Assembly (NCBI GenBank): GCA_013152945.1
Contig: JAADFL010000187.1
Span: 1-64,000, forward strand
DNA from: Deltaproteobacteria bacterium
GTDB lineage: Bacteria; Myxococcota_A; JAADFL01
Length of the DNA: 64,000 bases
Direction: 5' to 3'
Shown: positions 61,794-64,000 of the stretch, piece after piece
Layout: each line of letters begins with the position of its first letter
How positions within the stretch are numbered: the stretch's first letter is position 1
Translations under genes and position numbers: made by a program
Notes under the pieces: model-generated
What the model was told of the DNA's origin: nothing
What the model saw: the letters and a program-made list of their open reading frames with translations, nothing else
Databases searched by the model: none

Positions 61794-62771
61794 ATGATAA
61801 GACAAGAGAGGAACAGGCGTAAGACTCAAAAGGCTTATACCTTCATGTTAATTCCTGAGCAGCAATCCAGGGTCAAGCGCTTGAGATTCAGCTCATCTAT
61901 GCTGTATGTGGCCGGGGGAGCGATCGCAATTTCAGTAGTACTTTTTGCTACAATGGTATGGGTTGCGGGAAGTGTTCCACGGCTGACCAACGAGAACAAG
62001 GAATTGAACACGGAAAACCTGCAACTGAAACAGCAGATACAGAGTCTTAGCAGCAAGATGGATTATGTTGAGGGAGTTTTGGCCCGGGTAGAACGTTTCG
62101 ACGCGAAATTAAGGGCTATAACCCAACTGAACGATCCAGACCGTCATATTGCAATCGGCCCGGTGAGCAGGAAAGATATGCTCGTGGTCCAAAGTGAATC
62201 CCGGGATGACACGGCTGCTGATCCGCTCGTCAATGACTTGGTTAACATTTCCGACAAGCAGGAAGTCAGCCCCAAAATTCTGGAGGTCAAGCTGGACGAC
62301 CTTAAGGAAGAGGCCCAGCGCAGTGAAGACAGCCTGAGGGAACTCTCCGAATTATTGGCCGACCAACGGTCGCTGTTGAGTTCGCTGCCCTCTACCTGGC
62401 CGGTTAGGGGATGGGTGACTTCGGGATTCGGCCCGCGAATCTCTCCCTGGACCGGAGAACGGGCAATGCATGAAGGCCTCGATATAGCTGCTGCTCCGGG
62501 AACAATAGTCAAGGCGCCTGCTGACGGCGTCGTAGTATTCAAGGGTACGAGGGGTGGTTACGGCAAGATGCTCATAATCGACCATGGCTATGGGCTGGAA
62601 ACCAGGTACGGTCATCTCCAGCAGTGGTTCGCAGAGGTGGGACAAAAGGTAAGGAGAGGTCAAAAGATAGCTGCAGTCGGCAATACCGGCCGGTCTACAG
62701 GTCCACACCTGCACTACGAGGTGAGAATCAACGGTATCCCGGAAAATCCGCGCAAGTATATCCTGGAATAA
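61794..62771 (+). CDS. M23-family (LytM/NlpD-like) metallopeptidase, membrane-anchored
   Basis: 325 residues. One transmembrane helix (MLYVAGGAIAISVVLFATMVW, core GGAIAISVVLFATMV), a short coiled coil (NENKELNTENLQLKQQIQSL, core ELNTENLQLKQQI), then a C-terminal zinc peptidase with MHEGLDIAAAPG (His, Asp), YGHL and GPHLHYEV (HxH). All zinc ligands are present, so it should be active on peptidoglycan cross-links or serve as a hydrolase of the DipM/MepM type. Confidence 0.92.
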   Translation: MIRQERNRRKTQKAYTFMLIPEQQSRVKRLRFSSSMLYVAGGAIAISVVLFATMVWVAGSVPRLTNENKELNTENLQLKQQIQSLSSKMDYVEGVLARVERFDAKLRAITQLNDPDRHIAIGPVSRKDMLVVQSESRDDTAADPLVNDLVNISDKQEVSPKILEVKLDDLKEEAQRSEDSLRELSELLADQRSLLSSLPSTWPVRGWVTSGFGPRISPWTGERAMHEGLDIAAAPGTIVKAPADGVVVFKGTRGGYGKMLIIDHGYGLETRYGHLQQWFAEVGQKVRRGQKIAAVGNTGRSTGPHLHYEVRINGIPENPRKYILE

Positions 62772-63225
62772 GCAATTAGTGCGAGCCATTCAGGCTGATC
62801 GCAGAGTAAGCAGCGACAGGGTGTTGCGCTCTCGTCACAAGTATTTTTCCCCACGAAACGGCATGTTCATAGGCCTTCTGTGCCATGTACGTATGGCAAT
62901 TTAAATATATACCATACCGACAGCCTAATGATTCCAGGGTTAGAACTTTGTCGCCAGTCAAAAGACTACAGCTCGAATAGCTTGGTGCTTTTCCGCCTTG
63001 ATGGTTATCCTGTTTGTCAGGATAATGAAAAATTGCATATTCTGCCGGCATTGAGTCGAGGTTCGTTCTTCTAGGCCATTGAACCCATAAGGGGGAAGGT
63101 GAGAGTGCATTTTAGGTCCTCCAAAATACGGTTACTTATGGCACCTTGTGACATGGCGACTCGTTATAACCAACCACGGGGCCGGACAGGAAAACCGGGA
63201 TTGGTAAATCGTGGATCAGGACTTT
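62772..63225. other. Gene-free region before secA
   Basis: Open frames here (for example plus 62880-63074, minus 62776-63051) lack ribosome sites and protein-like composition. The one clear structure is the inverted repeat at 63005-63025. No RNA gene is recognised. Confidence 0.5.
63005..63025. promoter_or_regulatory. Perfect inverted repeat, 8-bp arms
   Basis: TTATCCTG (63005-63012) and CAGGATAA (63018-63025) with a 5-nt loop, about 200 bp before the secA promoter. Operator or transcript hairpin; no U tract follows. Confidence 0.4.
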
Positions 63226-63255
63226 TTGACAGTTAATATTCATCAAGGGTATATT
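63226..63255 (+). promoter_or_regulatory. Sigma-70 promoter of secA
   Basis: TTGACA (63226-63231), an 18-nt spacer, TATATT (63250-63255), within an A/T-rich stretch 44 bp before the secA start. Confidence 0.6.
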
Positions 63256-63298
63256 ATAAAATTAACCCGCAGCATTGATATGCGGGACGGAGCTATAT

Positions 63299-64000
63299 AT
63301 GGCCGACAATGTACTGAAGAAGATCATCGGGACCAAGCACGATCGGGATATCAAGAAACTTTCGCCGGTGGTCCAGGCTGTGAACGCCCTGGAGCCCGGA
63401 ATGCGCAAGATGTCCGATGCGGATCTCAAGACTTTGATTGCAAGGCTCAAGGAGCGCAGGGCCAATGGTGAGCCCTTGGACGATCTGCTTCCGGAGGCGT
63501 TTGCAGCAACGAGGGAGGCTGCCGTAAGGACCCTTGGTATGCGCCATTACGACGTGCAGATTATCGGTGGTATCGCCCTTCACCAGGGAAAGATCGCCGA
63601 GATGAAGACAGGTGAAGGTAAAACCCTCGTGGCGACACTGGCATGTGTACTCAATGCCCTGGATGGAAAGGGCGTGCATGTGGTCACGGTTAACGATTAT
63701 CTGGCAAAGCGTGATGCTGAATGGATGGGCAAGTTATACAAATTTTTAGGCCTTCGAGTCGGTGTGATAGTTCATGGACTGACGGACAAACAGCGTAGGA
63801 GGGCCTATGATTCCGATATTACATACGGCCAAAACAATGAATTCGGTTTCGATTACTTGAGAGACAACATGAAATTCTCTTTGCGGGACTATGTGCAGAG
63901 AGAGCATCACTATGCAATCGTTGACGAGGTCGACTCGATCTTGATTGATGAAGCCAGGACCCCGTTGATAATCAGCGGGCCTGCGGAAGAGGCCACAGAC
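63299..64000 (+). CDS. secA: Protein translocase ATPase SecA, 5' part
   Basis: 234 codons remain open at the window end, so the gene is cut by the border. Nucleotide-binding domain 1 shows [13 protein letters not shown] (Walker A), [30 protein letters not shown] and the Walker B/DEAD block [20 protein letters not shown]. SecA drives preprotein export through SecYEG. ATG 63299 is preceded by GGACGGAG with a 6-nt spacer. Confidence 0.97.
   Translation, partial: MADNVLKKIIGTKHDRDIKKLSPVVQAVNALEPGMRKMSDADLKTLIARLKERRANGEPLDDLLPEAFAATREAAVRTLGMRHYDVQIIGGIALHQGKIAEMKTGEGKTLVATLACVLNALDGKGVHVVTVNDYLAKRDAEWMGKLYKFLGLRVGVIVHGLTDKQRRRAYDSDITYGQNNEFGFDYLRDNMKFSLRDYVQREHHYAIVDEVDSILIDEARTPLIISGPAEEATD

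Noticed and set aside
62776-63074. Short overlapping ORFs before secA
   Set aside because: No ribosome sites, no coding composition, and they overlap on both strands.

Overview
The window reads as chromosomal DNA from an uncultured, probably anaerobic or facultative Gram-negative bacterium of the old Deltaproteobacteria, most likely Myxococcota-like. This assignment is inferred from four things seen in the sequence. One secreted protein ends in a MYXO-CTERM-like tail (Gly/Cys stretch, hydrophobic helix, basic end). There are cysteine-rich secreted proteins with long Asp-Thr repeats. There is a Ser/Thr kinase carrying PEGA-like repeats and a sulfatase-modifying-factor-type secreted protein. 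Finally, an outer-membrane beta-barrel gene sits in one operon with an NtrY/NtrX-type two-component system.

Layout. 1-960: 3' end of a secreted FGE/SUMF1-domain protein. 1421-6435 (minus): beta-barrel protein, DUF4390-like protein, sensor kinase and sigma-54 activator. 6574-13727 (minus): acyl-CoA dehydrogenase, bioB, bioF, PEGA kinase and a lipoprotein translationally coupled to the kinase. 13.9-25.2 kb: obgE, cell-wall enzymes (M15-like peptidase; NlpC/P60 with a large beta-rich domain), a membrane-anchored alpha-helical-barrel-like protein, a HEAT protein, an O-antigen-ligase/TPR protein, a tiny basic protein and nadD. 25.4-28.4 kb (minus): MYXO-CTERM-like protein and a ClpA-like ATPase.

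29.0-37.9 kb is the most interesting block: ten co-directional, tightly packed genes behind a well-formed sigma-54 promoter. They encode NuoE-, HndB- and NuoF-type flavin/FeS subunits as in electron-bifurcating [FeFe] hydrogenases. The expected catalytic hydrogenase subunit is absent. In its place is a protein with HydA/NuoG-like ferredoxin domains fused to a glycine-cleavage-H-like domain that has no lysine at the lipoyl position, followed by a second such H-like protein. Both carry a recurring C-x12-C-x5-C-x2-C motif (three copies in all). Downstream are a HydS-like [FeFe]-hydrogenase-domain protein with a changed proton-transfer position, and a regulatory set of DRTGG, PHP and histidine-kinase-type ATPase proteins. 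I infer a NAD-linked redox complex that hands electrons to something other than H2.

38-64 kb: a decayed beta-propeller pseudogene, cardiolipin synthase, an orphan adenine methyltransferase, an amine-oxidase-like flavoprotein, a stand-alone Lrp/AsnC ligand-binding domain, a hairpin-rich repeat island, a G+C-rich copper-ATPase cassette with a deleted DUF302 gene, an M3 peptidase, endonuclease III, a PolX protein whose polymerase aspartates are lost, a radical-SAM protein, a frameshifted Asp-Thr-repeat lipoprotein gene, folK, dapL, rarA, nadK, recN, an M23 peptidase and the 5' part of secA. I found no rRNA, tRNA, CRISPR array or intact transposase.
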